Assembly (NCBI GenBank): GCA_030374805.1
Contig: JARGSG010000195.1
Location: forward strand, 372,001-436,000
Direction of reading: 5' to 3'
Length of the DNA stretch: 64,000 nucleotides
From: Gracilaria gracilis
Taxonomy: Eukaryota > Rhodophyta > Florideophyceae > Gracilariales > Gracilariaceae
Shown here: in pieces, positions 1 through 10,963 of the stretch
Layout of the letters: every line of letters starts with the position of its first letter
How positions within the stretch are numbered: position 1 is the stretch's first letter
Notes under the pieces: model-generated
Told to the model about the DNA's origin: nothing
The model's input: the letters and a program-made list of their open reading frames with translations, nothing else
Databases searched by the model: none
Made by a program: the position numbers and the translations under genes

Positions 1-1130
1 CGATTCGCTAATCGGCGCATTTCAGTGAGTCCCAGGCGTTCTTTTTCCTTTCGTGCACGCTTTCCACCGCGATGCCTCCGCTTTGCCTCATCACCAGGTA
101 CAGGCAATGGTTTGAGAGTCCGGGCCGGTGGAGGCTCCATCCACTGCTCAAACTTTGCTTCGAGAGCCTTTCGGTAGCTTTGGCCCACGGTTCCGTCCAT
201 CCTCTGGCGACCAAGGTCGACACGAGCAGCCAAGACTGCCTTGCCGGCTGTGACGTCCCCAGCCTTGGAGCGATATTGCTTTGGTAGACTTATCACAAGC
301 GGACATGTGTGTATTACGCCTTCGTGAAGACGTGTTGTGCTTGTCGATGTTCCCTGAAGAGCTTTTCTTTTCTTCCCAAGAAGCTTAACGTTACAAGCAG
401 GCATTTGTGCCAGTTCTTTCAGACCCCCGGCATGTCCTATGAGCTTTGCGGCTACGGCTCCGTCTGTAATGGCAACAAGATTTGGGGCAATAAGAGCAGC
501 ATTTCGCTCAACATGATTTAGTAGTCGTGTTCTCCATGTGTCCAGTGTGAGCAAATCATGACACAGTTCGTAGACCAACTGAAGCTCATCGTCGTCTAGC
601 AATCTCCCAGTAGTTGCAGACGCAGTCAGTTGAACTGTTATTGCTGTTCCGGATGGCAAGATGCTTCGCAAGTCTATTTTGGAAAGATCTTGCTCTGTTG
701 CAGCCAGTTTCGCTACTTGGGCATATTCCATAGGATCGAAAATGAAAGTTTCAAGCTCCGGAAAACGAGGTGCGAAAGCTTTCTGAAGGGACTGGTGGAA
801 CGCTTTGATATGGTCATCAATGACTGCGATGGCTGGAGCACAACGAATTAAGAGACCAGAAAGAACAACTTCCGATTCTGCATGAAGATCAATTTCTGCA
901 AGTAGTGAGCATATCTGACCTTCGGTGGTTTTGTCTATATGAGAAACTCCATGTACTTTCTTCAAGGTACTACGGCTGTTCCCCCTTTCACTTATGGAAC
1001 CGTTCTCCGCGTTTCCCGATGCGACATCATCTGTCCCACTTACTTGTTCTGCTTTTTGTGTTTCTCTTAAATCTTCGTCTTCTCCGGAAGACTCGATATC
1101 ATTGAGAAACTGATCTGCTAGAGAGCTCAT
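1..1130 (-). CDS. PRPF31: U4/U6 snRNP factor PRPF31 (partial, C-terminus off the edge)
   Basis: The minus frame is open from the ATG at 1128-1130 to the window edge, about 376 codons against roughly 500 in human PRPF31. PRPF31 binds the U4 snRNA-15.5K complex through its Nop domain and bridges U4/U6 to U5 in the nucleus. The start, MSSLADQFLNDIESSGEDED, resembles the human start MSLADELLADLE. Residues about 217-250 carry the Nop signature (KLIGHAGGLKELAQMPACNV). The basic stretch GKRARKEKERLGLTEMRRLA at about 355-374 matches the human GGRRYRKMKERLGLTEIRKQ segment. No intron is visible in this part. The gene is divergent from the oxygenase gene starting at 1539, sharing about 400 bp. Identity is firm; only the C-terminus is unseen. 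Confidence 0.95.
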   Translation of the reverse strand, partial: MSSLADQFLNDIESSGEDEDLRETQKAEQVSGTDDVASGNAENGSISERGNSRSTLKKVHGVSHIDKTTEGQICSLLAEIDLHAESEVVLSGLLIRCAPAIAVIDDHIKAFHQSLQKAFAPRFPELETFIFDPMEYAQVAKLAATEQDLSKIDLRSILPSGTAITVQLTASATTGRLLDDDELQLVYELCHDLLTLDTWRTRLLNHVERNAALIAPNLVAITDGAVAAKLIGHAGGLKELAQMPACNVKLLGKKRKALQGTSTSTTRLHEGVIHTCPLVISLPKQYRSKAGDVTAGKAVLAARVDLGRQRMDGTVGQSYRKALEAKFEQWMEPPPARTLKPLPVPGDEAKRRHRGGKRARKEKERLGLTEMRRLAN

Positions 1131-1538
1131 AACCCAGAACAGCAGCCGGCAAAGACGCGATGTTTGGAACAGTGTACCATGTAGGAGCTTAGTAACTTCA
1201 CATGCATTCAGTAAATGTCAAAGACGCTAGCGTTACCTGTTACCTTTGTAACTCATTCCACTTCAAATCCCATTTACCGAAAAATACAAAACAAAGAAAC
1301 TGACCTCGATGACAGTATCTACACGGTACACGTACAGTACAGGGTAACGCTACCTGTATTTGCAGCCTTTAGGGCCTGAAATGTCTTTTTTCTGTGCTCG
1401 GAAAACTTCAACTCCATTCCGCCTATTCTTCAGACAGAAGCGCTCTTCGTTCTCTCATCGTAATCCGCCAACGTGTTCGGGCTTTGAAAATTCTACCATC
1501 CCTCTGCGACAAAGAGCTGCGTGCTGGTGAAAAAAGAA
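1131..1538. other. Gap between two divergent genes
   Basis: This 408-bp stretch separates the divergent PRPF31 and oxygenase starts and must hold both promoters. I see no clear TATA box, repeat or RNA gene in it. Confidence 0.5.
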
Positions 1539-2640
1539 ATGGCGTTGTCATCCGTCATTGATCTGGTTGATCTGTCACCTTTCTTATCGGACCAGAAGTC
1601 CTCCGAGGATTGTAAACGAGTAGCAAATTCTCTTCGGGACTTTGGAGCAGTGCTCATTCGTGATCCTCGTGTTCTAACTGAGGATTCTGATAAATTTGTC
1701 AATCTTATGGAGCGCTACTTTGAACAACCCACTGAACTGAAAATGAAGGACGCTCGACCAGATCTCTTCTATCAGGTAAGGATAAATACGTCATTTCGTC
1801 ACTGAAGAACATTCTAACCAAATTCGATAGGTTGGAGCAACTCCGAACCATACTGAAATACCACGGGATCATTCAGAGACAGTGACTAATCTCAAAACGT
1901 CAGAACAACCCGTTAGCAGAGTTCCAGCAACAGAGAAAGATCCCAAGTGGCGTTTCTTCTGGCGATGTGGAGAAAGGCCTTCCAGTACCGATTTCCCTGA
2001 GCTTAATGCACCTCAGGTCATCCCCGATGCGTTTAAAGATGAATGGGAAGATACAATGAACGGTTGGGGAAACAAACTGCTGTTCTCTGTCATGACTGTG
2101 GCTGAAATGCTTGCCCTCGGATTAGGGCTACCCAGAACTTCTTTTACTGAAAAGATGAGAGCAGGGCCTCATTTGCTTGCCCCTACTGGCTCAGATATGG
2201 CATCATACGGGAACTCCGTTGGAACAACTATAGCGGGTTATCATTACGATATAAATGCGCTCACAATTCATGGCCGTTCGCGATACCCAGGCTTATTCGT
2301 CTGGACAAGGACCGGATTGCGAATTCCTGTGCACGTTCCGGAGGGCTGTTTACTGATACAATCTGGTATCCAGCTTGAGTACCTTACTGGTGGTTTGATT
2401 AAACGTGGGATGCATGAAGTAATCGTCAGTGAAGATACAAAAAAGACTCTGAAAAGCTTTGTCGAGAGTGGTGGAAGTGGATGGCGCGTAAGCTCCACTT
2501 TGTTTGGACATGTGCGATCAGATGCATCTCTGGATCCCTTTGAACCATTTGCGTTAAGTGAGGAAGCGAAGCAGTACTTTGGGGTCAAAGCCGGAGACCA
2601 GATCGCGGAAGAGTTAAAATCTATTGGACTGGCATCGTAA
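1539..2640 (+). CDS. 2-oxoglutarate/Fe(II)-dependent oxygenase-like protein (IPNS-like fold), two exons
   Basis: Exon 1 is 1539-1775 (ATG in MALSSVIDLVDL). A 55-bp intron, 1776-1830, runs gtaagg...gatag. Exon 2 is 1831-2640, giving 348 aa. The N-terminus (VIDLVDLSPFL... RDFGAVLIRDPRV) has the layout of the DIOX_N region of isopenicillin-N-synthase-like dioxygenases. The metal site reads H217-x-D219 (GYHYDINALT) with a later H274 (KRGMHEVIV). An R-x-S pair, R298 and S300 (WRVSSTLF), would hold 2-oxoglutarate. Such enzymes oxidise small molecules, but the substrate cannot be told. A long insert between the DIOX_N part and the HxD strand (RFFWRCGERPS...) departs from plant enzymes and resembles uncharacterised protist homologues. 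A start at an upstream GTG is possible but unlikely in a nuclear gene. Confidence 0.8.
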
Positions 2641-4169
2641 TGTCTGGGGTCATACGACAGTTGGCAATAGCAGTGACAGAAAAAAGCAATAAGATTCGCC
2701 TTTGATGGATTGAGAACAACAACTTTGCCACGGAAGTCGATCTTATGAAGACTATGAAGACATCATATTACTAGAATTGTGCACCCAAAGCATGGATGCA
2801 TAGAAACACGGTGCTGGAGCGATTCAAGGTTGTCATATATCTCGTGGCCCACAGCGCAAAGGTGTACTGTAGTCCCCCAAATACAGGAAGAAGACTATGC
2901 CACCCTTCTGTACAGCTTCCCTTTCAGTTCTGCTTATTACCCTTCGATGACGCCCGCCATTTAAGGCATATCTCTTGAGCAGCGGTTCAAGATGCAAGTC
3001 TACTTCCCGGACGTCCGCAGTAGCTTTTACAACAAGCTGAGAAACAGTGAAATCTGGTGTCCACGCCTCCGACGTTCTTGAACATGGAGAGAATGTTTTT
3101 TCAACAGAGAAGGTCTATATAGACCTCTATACTAACTTTACGTTGTAATCAAACTATCGTACTCTTAAAGAGAGAGAGAGAGAGAGCGAATAGAGTGTTA
3201 CTAAAATTCGCAAAGCAGCTGTGACCTTTGCACAGTTCGCAACTGGGTATATTCGCACTTTGTACTCTGTAGCGTGAAAGAGCACTCTGCAGAGTCTGTG
3301 TATTACCAAGGTTCTGAGATGTGAGCTGCCAATAATCAAGAAAGGTGTGAGACACATCGTATTGCGGTAGCCGTTGACAAAGGCCTCACGACGAGAAGAG
3401 CTGCCATCGCAGAGAGAAAGTGGACAGAAATCCATGGTAGACATGATTAATGGCCCAAGAAGATTCCGACCCCTTCTTGAGGAGGAAGAACTTGGATTAG
3501 TAATTCTCCTGTAGTTTCGGAATTGTGAAAGTCGGACCACAGTGAAGAAAAAGATACGACGTCCGACATTGTCTGGAAACTCTAGCATAAGACGGTTCGC
3601 TAATGGGCTCCGTAACGTTAGGATTCTCATACAAATCGAAGGCATGTTTACTTCTGAACAACGATATGACATTTAGAATCACTCAGCATATGTTTCATTG
3701 ACATGAGAACCTATGTCTGCATCGTACTGTCTTCCAAAGCCCTGCTGTTTCCTTCAAGTACAATTACTAAGGAGCTGAAAGCCAAGAATTTGAGGTGCGG
3801 CAGACACACTCGTAATCATCATTGCTTGTCACTGTGGGCGTACCCTCATTCTCGAAGGGGCGATACCATGAGCACCGGGAACAGTCAGGTTACTGTACAG
3901 ATAGGCTTTCTGCGGTGAACGCAAGTAGGTATCCATAAAGGAAATCAGAAGAGGCGAAGAACGTCGCTAGAGAGAGTGGTGAACATCTAATGTATATCGA
4001 CAACTACATGCGACACTGTTGCACAACTACTGCAACAAAACAAACGGTACGGTATGAAAGTTGGTCCTTTTGGGAAACACATTGAGAGACTTTCGCCAGG
4101 ACCAGTCTTCAAATAGAACGGGAAAACCAATATCGCTTACGGCCTGCGACTATTGTTCTCGCATCGAAA
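2641..4169. other. Intergenic region, no convincing gene
   Basis: About 1.5 kb between the oxygenase stop and the convergent SDS22 stop. It holds short reading frames on both strands, the longest a 172-codon minus frame at 3154-3672 with no recognisable motif. The only marked feature is an AG microsatellite near 3170. Confidence 0.5.
3170..3187. repeat. (AG)9 microsatellite
   Basis: A plain AG dinucleotide run of about 18 bp in the gap between the oxygenase and SDS22 genes. Confidence 0.9.
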
Positions 4170-5483
4170 TCAAGTCTTGGGAGAAGGACCAGAATTCGCT
4201 GATTTACTTTCTCGCTCAGCAAGTTCCCTGTGCACATCAGAGACCATAAGGGCATCGAGCTGTTCTAATGAACTTGGAAGAATGTTGAGAGCTTTTCGTT
4301 GATACTGTGGGTCGCTTGCGAGAGGATTGAATTCGAGATATACTGTCTCAAGCTCTTGACAGTTCTTAAGCAATCCTAGCTCTTCAAAACTGTCGAGTTT
4401 GTTCCCATTTATCCAGAACTCTTTGAGAAGTCTGAGATCCTCAACCTCTTCAATGTGCTCAATGAAGTTGCTTCCAAGATCAAGTACGCGCAAGTTTGTC
4501 AGATTCTTTACGCCCTTCATTGATGTGAGCCCATTATGACTCAAGTAAACCTCTTCCAACTCCTTGAGATGGTGCAGGTTCTGAATAGCTTCAATTCGGT
4601 TGCTTTGGAGACTAAGCCTTTTCAAATTCACAAGCGAATCGAGGTTTTCGATCTGCGTAATCTTGTTCCGCCCCAGCCATAGACCTTGGAGAGATGTCAT
4701 TTTCTCCAGGTTTTCGATGGTCCGAATTCGGTTATCCCCAAGTTCCAACATGACAAGCTTAGGCATACCATAAAAACCGCGGATAGTCTTGATCTTATTG
4801 CTGATTAAATACAACTCTTCAAGGTTTTCGAGATTCCCGCATGGAAAATTGCTGATATCACGGAGCTGGTTGAAACTGAGGTCAAGTTTTTGCATCTTCT
4901 TATTCGCCGCGAAGGCCTCTGGAGGAATTTCAGTGATTTGATTCATGTAAAGATCTAATTCAGTTAAGTTCGTTAGATTATCCAGACCTTCAACTTTTTG
5001 AATGCTATTTTGTCGAAGCACCAGCTCCCGGAGATTGACGCAATGCTCTAAATTCTCGATGACGGCTATTCGATTGTTCGTTAGGTAGAGGTTTGTGAGA
5101 GTTGGAGTCAGCTCATATCCATTTCCAATGAAGTGAAGCGGTTGATTAGTTCGGTCAATCCACTCTTCATATGATTCATCTACAGCTTTGATCGTTGATA
5201 ACGAGGCCTGAGTGTCGGTGACAATCGCGTGAGGTTCATCTTTGCGTAATTCGGGTACGCTCTTCGAATCACCTGTCTCTTTGGCAGAAATATCAGACTT
5301 CTCTGTGGAACGAAGCTCCAATTTGCCCGGAGTGGAAGTGTCCACAATTACACTCTTAACTACCTTGTTATCGCCTTGCCGAATGTGTCCCAGACTGTCC
5401 AACTCTGATTGATTCTCGGTATGCTGCCCCTTTCCTTCCGGACTTGCGTTTTCGTCTACAGTATTATCTTTCTGCTTCTGCAT
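4170..5483 (-). CDS. SDS22/PPP1R7: Protein phosphatase 1 regulatory subunit SDS22
   Basis: A single exon of 437 aa from the ATG at 5481-5483 (MQKQKDNTVDENASP). Upstream codons stay open but offer no ATG. After an acidic, polar N-terminal tail of about 130 residues comes a run of roughly eleven 22-residue leucine-rich repeats of the SDS22 type (for example LTNLTELDLYMNQITEIP, LVNLKRLSLQSNRIEAIQ). An LRR cap follows (LETVYLEFNPLASDPQYQRK ... LPSSLEQLDAL). SDS22 binds the catalytic subunit of PP1 and directs it in mitosis, in the nucleus and cytosol. The LRR block matches the human (360 aa) and yeast (338 aa) proteins; the longer N-terminal tail accounts for the size difference. Confidence 0.93.
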   Translation of the reverse strand: MQKQKDNTVDENASPEGKGQHTENQSELDSLGHIRQGDNKVVKSVIVDTSTPGKLELRSTEKSDISAKETGDSKSVPELRKDEPHAIVTDTQASLSTIKAVDESYEEWIDRTNQPLHFIGNGYELTPTLTNLYLTNNRIAVIENLEHCVNLRELVLRQNSIQKVEGLDNLTNLTELDLYMNQITEIPPEAFAANKKMQKLDLSFNQLRDISNFPCGNLENLEELYLISNKIKTIRGFYGMPKLVMLELGDNRIRTIENLEKMTSLQGLWLGRNKITQIENLDSLVNLKRLSLQSNRIEAIQNLHHLKELEEVYLSHNGLTSMKGVKNLTNLRVLDLGSNFIEHIEEVEDLRLLKEFWINGNKLDSFEELGLLKNCQELETVYLEFNPLASDPQYQRKALNILPSSLEQLDALMVSDVHRELAERESKSANSGPSPKT

Positions 5484-6466
5484 CTTCTTCAGGGCAAGGA
5501 CTAAAAATCTTCGAGGGTATGATATGGGGTACAATTTGCAGTTGGATTATTTGCTTGTCGCTAGGATGCCGCCCAAACGAGTTTAAAGCTCTACACGCCG
5601 ACCTTCCCTTCTAAAACCCTTTTGAAAGAAAAGAAGTTCCACATGATCTTCGTTAGACACAGTTTGATGGGCCTAGCAAATCCTTCTCGAGGTGTTTCTG
5701 AGAAGTCTAATACTGCTTTCGAATGTGGAGCGAATCAAATATCTGAATCCCAAGGATTGAAGCAAACAGGTTGCTTATCAGTGGGCCAAGAATGAGTTGG
5801 GGGAAACCGTTCGAAATTTTCCAAAAGTCAGCAAGGTCGTTCTGGTCTTGCAAACCCCAAAAAGTGGCAACAATGACTGTCTCGTCCCCAATGGCCTTCT
5901 TTTTGGCGAGTCCAACGAAGGTGGGATCCTACCGAACGGACGAATGAGTATCAAACTTTGTGTGAGATTCTTGTATCGTTCTAGTTGGAAAATGTAGCGT
6001 TACTGACACAATGGGGAAAGCCGTGTGCCGTGTGAGCGCGAGCGAAGCTTTGGAGTTTGTGTCGCAATTCCACGCGTCACCAGACAGTAGGATCACAGAC
6101 GAGCAACAAACTGCTCTAAAATTACCAAAGGGTAAAATTATTTGATTTTGAGATGTTTTGGACTAAAACAACTCAACATCAGGTAAGTTTTTAAATTATT
6201 CGAAGTTAATTTTTTAAACGCACTACTTTTGCTCAAGTATTTTTGTCAATTTCGGGCCCACGACCAGCGTCGTCCGAAGAGCATTGATTCATCCTTGAGC
6301 TTGATCCGACACTCCTTTTTTGCCCCACTCTACTATTCCATCGACTTCAACAGCATTGTTTTATCTACTTTACAATTTCTTTACTTCTTTCAGTTTGGAA
6401 CAAAGGCTGTAATCATTCTAAGTTTCCACCAGGACAGATAGTTCTTGCAGAATAATCCATCTCGGA
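5484..6466. other. Divergent intergenic region with a possible small upstream exon
   Basis: This lies between the divergent SDS22 and NOC2 genes. A short plus frame from the ATG at 6011 (MGKAVCRVSASEALEFVSQF..., 44 codons) runs into a gtaaaatt site near 6134, and an acceptor-like catcag lies near 6182. It could be a leader exon of the NOC2 gene, an upstream ORF, or chance. No other gene is supported. Confidence 0.35.
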
Positions 6467-9400
6467 ATGGGAGGTAAAAGGGCAGATAAAACGCCAACAA
6501 AATCCAAAGCCTCTACAGCCATACCCTCTGAGATAGAACTGAAGGTGGAAACACCTCAGTCTCTTAAGGCCAAAAGTGCCTTGAAAACTCCTGGAAAGAG
6601 TGCCAAGAAGAAAGCCTCTGCCTTTGCCAGTAAGAAGTCTGCATCTCGAAGACGAAATCCTGAATCAAAGCAGAACACTTCGGCGAAAGCTGACCGAAAT
6701 GTACAGCAGAATCGCTCTGATGTCGATGCAGGTACTGGCGATAAAGAGGAGGGCGTTGATGAACTGCTTCAACAAGTTAGAGACCTTATGCGAAGTGGGA
6801 AAATGGCAGAAGATAAGATGGGGAAAAACCTCATGGACGCCCTGAGGAAGGCAGACGAAACATTCAACACTTCCGCGGGTCGCGATTCTTCCAGTGGCGA
6901 TGAAAAACCTCCACCGCAGAGTGCTGTCAAGACGGCATCGTCGTCTAGTCGCAAGAAGCGAAAGAGGTCCAAAGCAAATACGCCAGCTACGAACAAAGCC
7001 AGCACGGATACCGTTGCTACCAAGATGAGTGAAAGGGGTTCAAAAGAACCTCCTGAAACGGTGAAGACGTTGAAGTTTGAGGACAAAACTAAGTCATCCA
7101 CCACAACACCGAAAGGGCTTCAATCTCGATCGAGTTTGAAGACTCCCACTTCGAAAAGGAAAGGAATGCCAATGCCTATGCCGAGAAGAGGAACACCGCT
7201 GAGTGCAAAGAAGACGACGACTACAGTGATTGTCGATTCCAGTGATTCGAGTGACGAAGAACCTTCTGCTACTCAGCTGAAGGCAGATATCGATGCCCTG
7301 AAAAGAGATGATCCAGATTTCTATAAGTTTCTTGAGGAGAATGACTCAGCTCTATTAGACTTCAGTGACTCTGACGTACTTGATAACGAGGACCAAGAAC
7401 AAATTGCCAAACCCATCCAGGTAGGCAGGAAGTCTATGAATGGCACGGCAAAGACTGCTCCAGAAGCGAAAGGAAGGAAGGGCTTAGGTCGCAACGGGCA
7501 ACGTAAAAGTAGTGACAAACGCGAAATTGAAAGTATTAGTGAGTCCGAAAAGGACGAAAGTCTTGAGAAAAATTCTGAAGACGAATCTGAGAAACCTGCG
7601 GGCAGCGTGGATAACGATGTTCCCAGCACAAGCGATGATGAAGAGAGAACTGCGTTAACACCTGAGCAAGCAGAAGAGGAACTGCAGGTTCCGGAAGATG
7701 TGACAGGATACAGCGAAAGCGAAGATGACCGCGAGCAGGAGAAAGAAGCTGCAGCGGCTATCGAAGCTAAAAAGAGTGACAAAGAAGCTATGCAAGACGT
7801 CAATTCAGAAAATGTCGAACATTTAGCGACTGGAGGAATTTTTGTCGACATGAAGTACATTAGGGAACTGAAAGTTTCTATGAAGTCGAATAGATCCTCG
7901 TTAAAGGTGTGTAAGGACTTGTTAAAGCTGTTGCGTGCTGGGAGAGAAGTAATCCCAAAGGCAAAACCCCTCCCTGAGAAGAAGGAGATTGGCAATGTGT
8001 CAAGATCAAAGCCGAAACGGAGCCACAGCCAACTTGTAGGTGTTGACGAGGATGCAGAACCAGATAGTTTTACTGACGATGGTCAGTTTACATCTGGAAA
8101 AGTTACCTTTGCTTCAGCATCTGCCTATCAGCAAGCTATGAGTTTGTCCATCACAGGTATTCAGGAAATATTTGACACCGTACTTGAGATACCCGTATCG
8201 AGGAAGAATTCTAGTGTTGAAGCTCTCAGAAAATGGAATCCAACTGAGAAAGCCCGCTGGAGCAAGGTTCAACCACTTTTTCGTCCGTATGTTTATCACA
8301 TGATTCTCATGTGCAATTCAATTAAGGACCCAGGCACACTTCGTTTCCTGCTCAAGCGACTAGAAAAGTTTGTTCCATATACGAAAGGCGTCGAAGGTCT
8401 TGCAAGAAGAATTACTAGAGTGGCAATTAGGGTATGGTCATCTGGCGTACATGAAGCGAGTAATGCAACCCGGCTTAGGGGATACCTGCTTCTTAATCGT
8501 CTCGCTCATGGTGAAGGGAACGCTGAAATTGTATTGCGAAGCTGTTGTAGTGCATTTTCAAAGAGCACAGGAGCGGTTTGCAACCCTAGGACCCTGCCGA
8601 TGATACATTTCTCCATGATGTGTCTGGTTGAGCTATTTGGTGTTGACATGGGTGCTTCATATACAACCGCATTCTCTCATCTGCGTGAAATGTCTATATC
8701 TCTTCGGGCTGTACTCACCGCAAAGGATGGAAAGCAGGAGATAGAGCGATTGCACAACTGGTCGTATATTAATATGCTGAGGCTATGGGGAAAAGTTGTT
8801 GGGCGATATGGGAGTGAAGATGAGCTTCGACCATTAATATACCCATACGTTCAGATTGCTCTCGGTGTTATGAGAGTTAACCCGTCTCCCCGAACACATC
8901 CAATGCGTCTGCACATTGCCACTTTCCTTTCTGATCTGATGTCCGAAACGGGGGTGTTTATTCCAGTTTTACCACACTTGTTGACGATTTTACGATGCAG
9001 CGAACTACGTCGGATACCCGGAAGAGGGTCTGGAAAGAAGTTGGAATGGAGAAGCCTCCTGAGGGTTAACGAAGATGTAGTCAAGACAAAACTTTTCTTG
9101 ACAGGACTTGTGGATCACACTGTTCTCCAGGTATCGAAGTATTTTGCAAGTGTATCTAAGCATCCAGCCTTTCCTGAGATTGCACATTTCGCATTGGTTA
9201 CATTGAAGAAGTTTGTTAAGGAATTTCGAGTAACTGAGTGGAGAATGCTGTTGACGACGTTAGTTGAAAAGCTGAAAGAAACTTCAGACTTCGTTACCAA
9301 GGTAAGGGCAAAGGCCGATTTCTCTCCACATGGGGCAATTAGTTCTGAGGGAATGCTCGCTCCAGTGCCAGGAATAGAAGCCAGTCTCAAGACACCCATA

Positions 9401-9697
9401 CAGCGATTCTTTGACATTGAGAACTCTCGCATGGAGAAAGAAGGAAAGCTCAGGGATGAAAAAAGTGGTTCAGGGGAACAGAAAGGTGACGATTGTTTGG
9501 AGGATGATTCGGAACAAGAAGAAAAATCTGATTTGGAAGAAGAGGAACCGGCTCGAAAGAAAAGGAGGAGAGTTAAGCCTAAGCACGACAAGGCTCCTCT
9601 GCTGCGACTGCCCGATCCTGAAGAAGAGCCAGCTGATGAAGATCAATTGGGAGAACTCAGTGTGGATTCTGACGACGATCTTCAGGACGACACATGA
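6467..9697 (+). CDS. NOC2: Nucleolar complex protein 2 (pre-60S ribosome export)
   Basis: One exon, 1076 aa, starting MGGKRADKTPTK. NOC2 pairs with NOC1 and then NOC3 to escort pre-60S particles from nucleolus to nucleoplasm. A lysine/serine-rich, low-complexity N-terminal third holds nuclear targeting signals. The motif KRDDPDFYKFLEENDSALLD at about residues 280-300 matches the human NOC2L motif [20 protein letters not shown]. The Noc2 core follows from about 560: FRPYVYHMILMCNSIKD, RLHNWSYINMLRLWGKVVG, MRLHIATFLSDLMSETGVFI, FPEIAHFALVTLKKFVKEFR. The tail is acidic with a KKRRRVKPK basic cluster. At 1076 aa it is longer than yeast (710) or human (749) NOC2, mostly through the N-terminal extension. 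An upstream exon is possible because the frame stays open for a few codons 5' of the ATG. Confidence 0.93.
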   Translation: MGGKRADKTPTKSKASTAIPSEIELKVETPQSLKAKSALKTPGKSAKKKASAFASKKSASRRRNPESKQNTSAKADRNVQQNRSDVDAGTGDKEEGVDELLQQVRDLMRSGKMAEDKMGKNLMDALRKADETFNTSAGRDSSSGDEKPPPQSAVKTASSSSRKKRKRSKANTPATNKASTDTVATKMSERGSKEPPETVKTLKFEDKTKSSTTTPKGLQSRSSLKTPTSKRKGMPMPMPRRGTPLSAKKTTTTVIVDSSDSSDEEPSATQLKADIDALKRDDPDFYKFLEENDSALLDFSDSDVLDNEDQEQIAKPIQVGRKSMNGTAKTAPEAKGRKGLGRNGQRKSSDKREIESISESEKDESLEKNSEDESEKPAGSVDNDVPSTSDDEERTALTPEQAEEELQVPEDVTGYSESEDDREQEKEAAAAIEAKKSDKEAMQDVNSENVEHLATGGIFVDMKYIRELKVSMKSNRSSLKVCKDLLKLLRAGREVIPKAKPLPEKKEIGNVSRSKPKRSHSQLVGVDEDAEPDSFTDDGQFTSGKVTFASASAYQQAMSLSITGIQEIFDTVLEIPVSRKNSSVEALRKWNPTEKARWSKVQPLFRPYVYHMILMCNSIKDPGTLRFLLKRLEKFVPYTKGVEGLARRITRVAIRVWSSGVHEASNATRLRGYLLLNRLAHGEGNAEIVLRSCCSAFSKSTGAVCNPRTLPMIHFSMMCLVELFGVDMGASYTTAFSHLREMSISLRAVLTAKDGKQEIERLHNWSYINMLRLWGKVVGRYGSEDELRPLIYPYVQIALGVMRVNPSPRTHPMRLHIATFLSDLMSETGVFIPVLPHLLTILRCSELRRIPGRGSGKKLEWRSLLRVNEDVVKTKLFLTGLVDHTVLQVSKYFASVSKHPAFPEIAHFALVTLKKFVKEFRVTEWRMLLTTLVEKLKETSDFVTKVRAKADFSPHGAISSEGMLAPVPGIEASLKTPIQRFFDIENSRMEKEGKLRDEKSGSGEQKGDDCLEDDSEQEEKSDLEEEEPARKKRRRVKPKHDKAPLLRLPDPEEEPADEDQLGELSVDSDDDLQDDT

Positions 9698-9970
9698 ATC
9701 GGTATTACAGACATGAAAAAGAACAAATGGGCTATGGGTAGCACTGTTTTCGTAAACTAGTTTACCGACGAACATGTGTTACCCCGATGCTTTTCCTCCG
9801 CGCAACATATGCTTCGCACTAATCTACATGCTTTGACAAAGCAGCGGACTGAAAAGGATCTCGTAGATGTTGCCGTTCGTAGATCGCCTCAATAGAGAAA
9901 TACAAAGAAACAATGAACAAAACTTCGATTAAAGTTTTCGGTTTACACTTTAAAAAACGCTGTTCGCTGC

Positions 9971-10432
9971 TTAACTTTCTGTGTTGAGGAAGACGCTGTC
10001 GATTTCGCTGTCTCCAGGATCAGTGATAGCCATAGCGCTGGTGCGGAAGTATCTACCACAAGCCGTTCCTAACATTTGTGAGGGAAGCATCAATTCAGAG
10101 CGGTTAGTGTCTTGCATTCGTCCAGGGGGCGGCCACTGGTTTCACAAAATCGCCATCGATCGTATCGCGGTTTCACATGCGCTTGAAAACTTACCTAGAT
10201 CAATGTTGTTCCCTTGGAAGTGATGGACTTGGCACTTTGCAAGCATTGCATAGTATTCCAACTCCGATTTCTTCAATGGTGCAGCGTTGGAAGCGATGAG
10301 GATGAGCTTAGCTTTGCCCGTCCTCAAAGTTCGAATGGTGGACTTGTACCCAAGAGTGTACTTGCCGGACTTGACAACCAGAGCCAGCCTTTGGTTGACA
10401 TTCTCCGTGCTCTTCTTCTTTCCCTTGGCCAT
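9971..10432 (-). CDS. RPL30: 60S ribosomal protein L30 (eL30), two exons
   Basis: Exon 1 is 10195-10432 (ATG at 10430-10432, [16 protein letters not shown]). The intron, 10069-10194, runs gtaagt...tgttag. Exon 2 is 9971-10068. Joined they give 111 aa, the usual eL30 length. [40 protein letters not shown] and [20 protein letters not shown] are all eL30 signatures. The second exon supplies [20 protein letters not shown]. eL30 belongs to the L7Ae/L30e RNA-binding fold and sits at a large-subunit bridge. In yeast eL30 represses splicing of its own transcript; whether that happens here is unknown. The gene is convergent with NOC2 (273 bp apart) and divergent from the NDUFB3-like gene. Confidence 0.97.
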
Positions 10433-10963
10433 TGCTGTAGCGGGATATTAGCTGAGTACAAGTGTTTGAGAAACGGGAAGACGGATGTAGGGCTACCTTT
10501 CACCGCGCTATGAAGAGATCCTCGCAGAAGGAATGGGGTTTCATGCCCCGTCGCGCCGACGGCGTCCAACCCCATTACTGCTGAGAAATACGACACACGT
10601 TTCCAACATGTACACGTGTAACAGAAACCAGTTTCGATTTGTGCAATGCACAATCTGTCCCATCAGACTGATGAGCAGAGCCATGCGGACAAAGCGGTCG
10701 TGTCACTCTCATCGCCCGCCATCGATTGTCTCCATTGCCACTCGTTCACAAGCAACGTACCAGACTACCGTTCAACCGCACACCGCATCTTACGATACTT
10801 CGGAGCCAAATCACGGCTAAAGCATACGGATTAACGCGGCGAGCTGAAGGCAGCGATCCCTACACTGAGCGAAACGTTTTGTTTGTAGCCGCTCCGCAGG
10901 TCTCGGAACTGGAACTCTAAAGAGCCGCAGGTGACCAGCCTCCCAACACCCCATCTCCGAAAG
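10433..10963. other. Divergent gap between RPL30 and the complex I subunit gene
   Basis: About 530 bp that must carry the RPL30 promoter and probably the leader of the gene at 10964. A cag/gtgacc junction near 10930 could be a splice acceptor. The small frames here have no recognisable motif. Confidence 0.4.

Noticed and set aside
3154-3672. 172-codon minus frame between the oxygenase and SDS22 genes
   Set aside because: No motif, crosses an AG microsatellite, composition not like the neighbouring genes.
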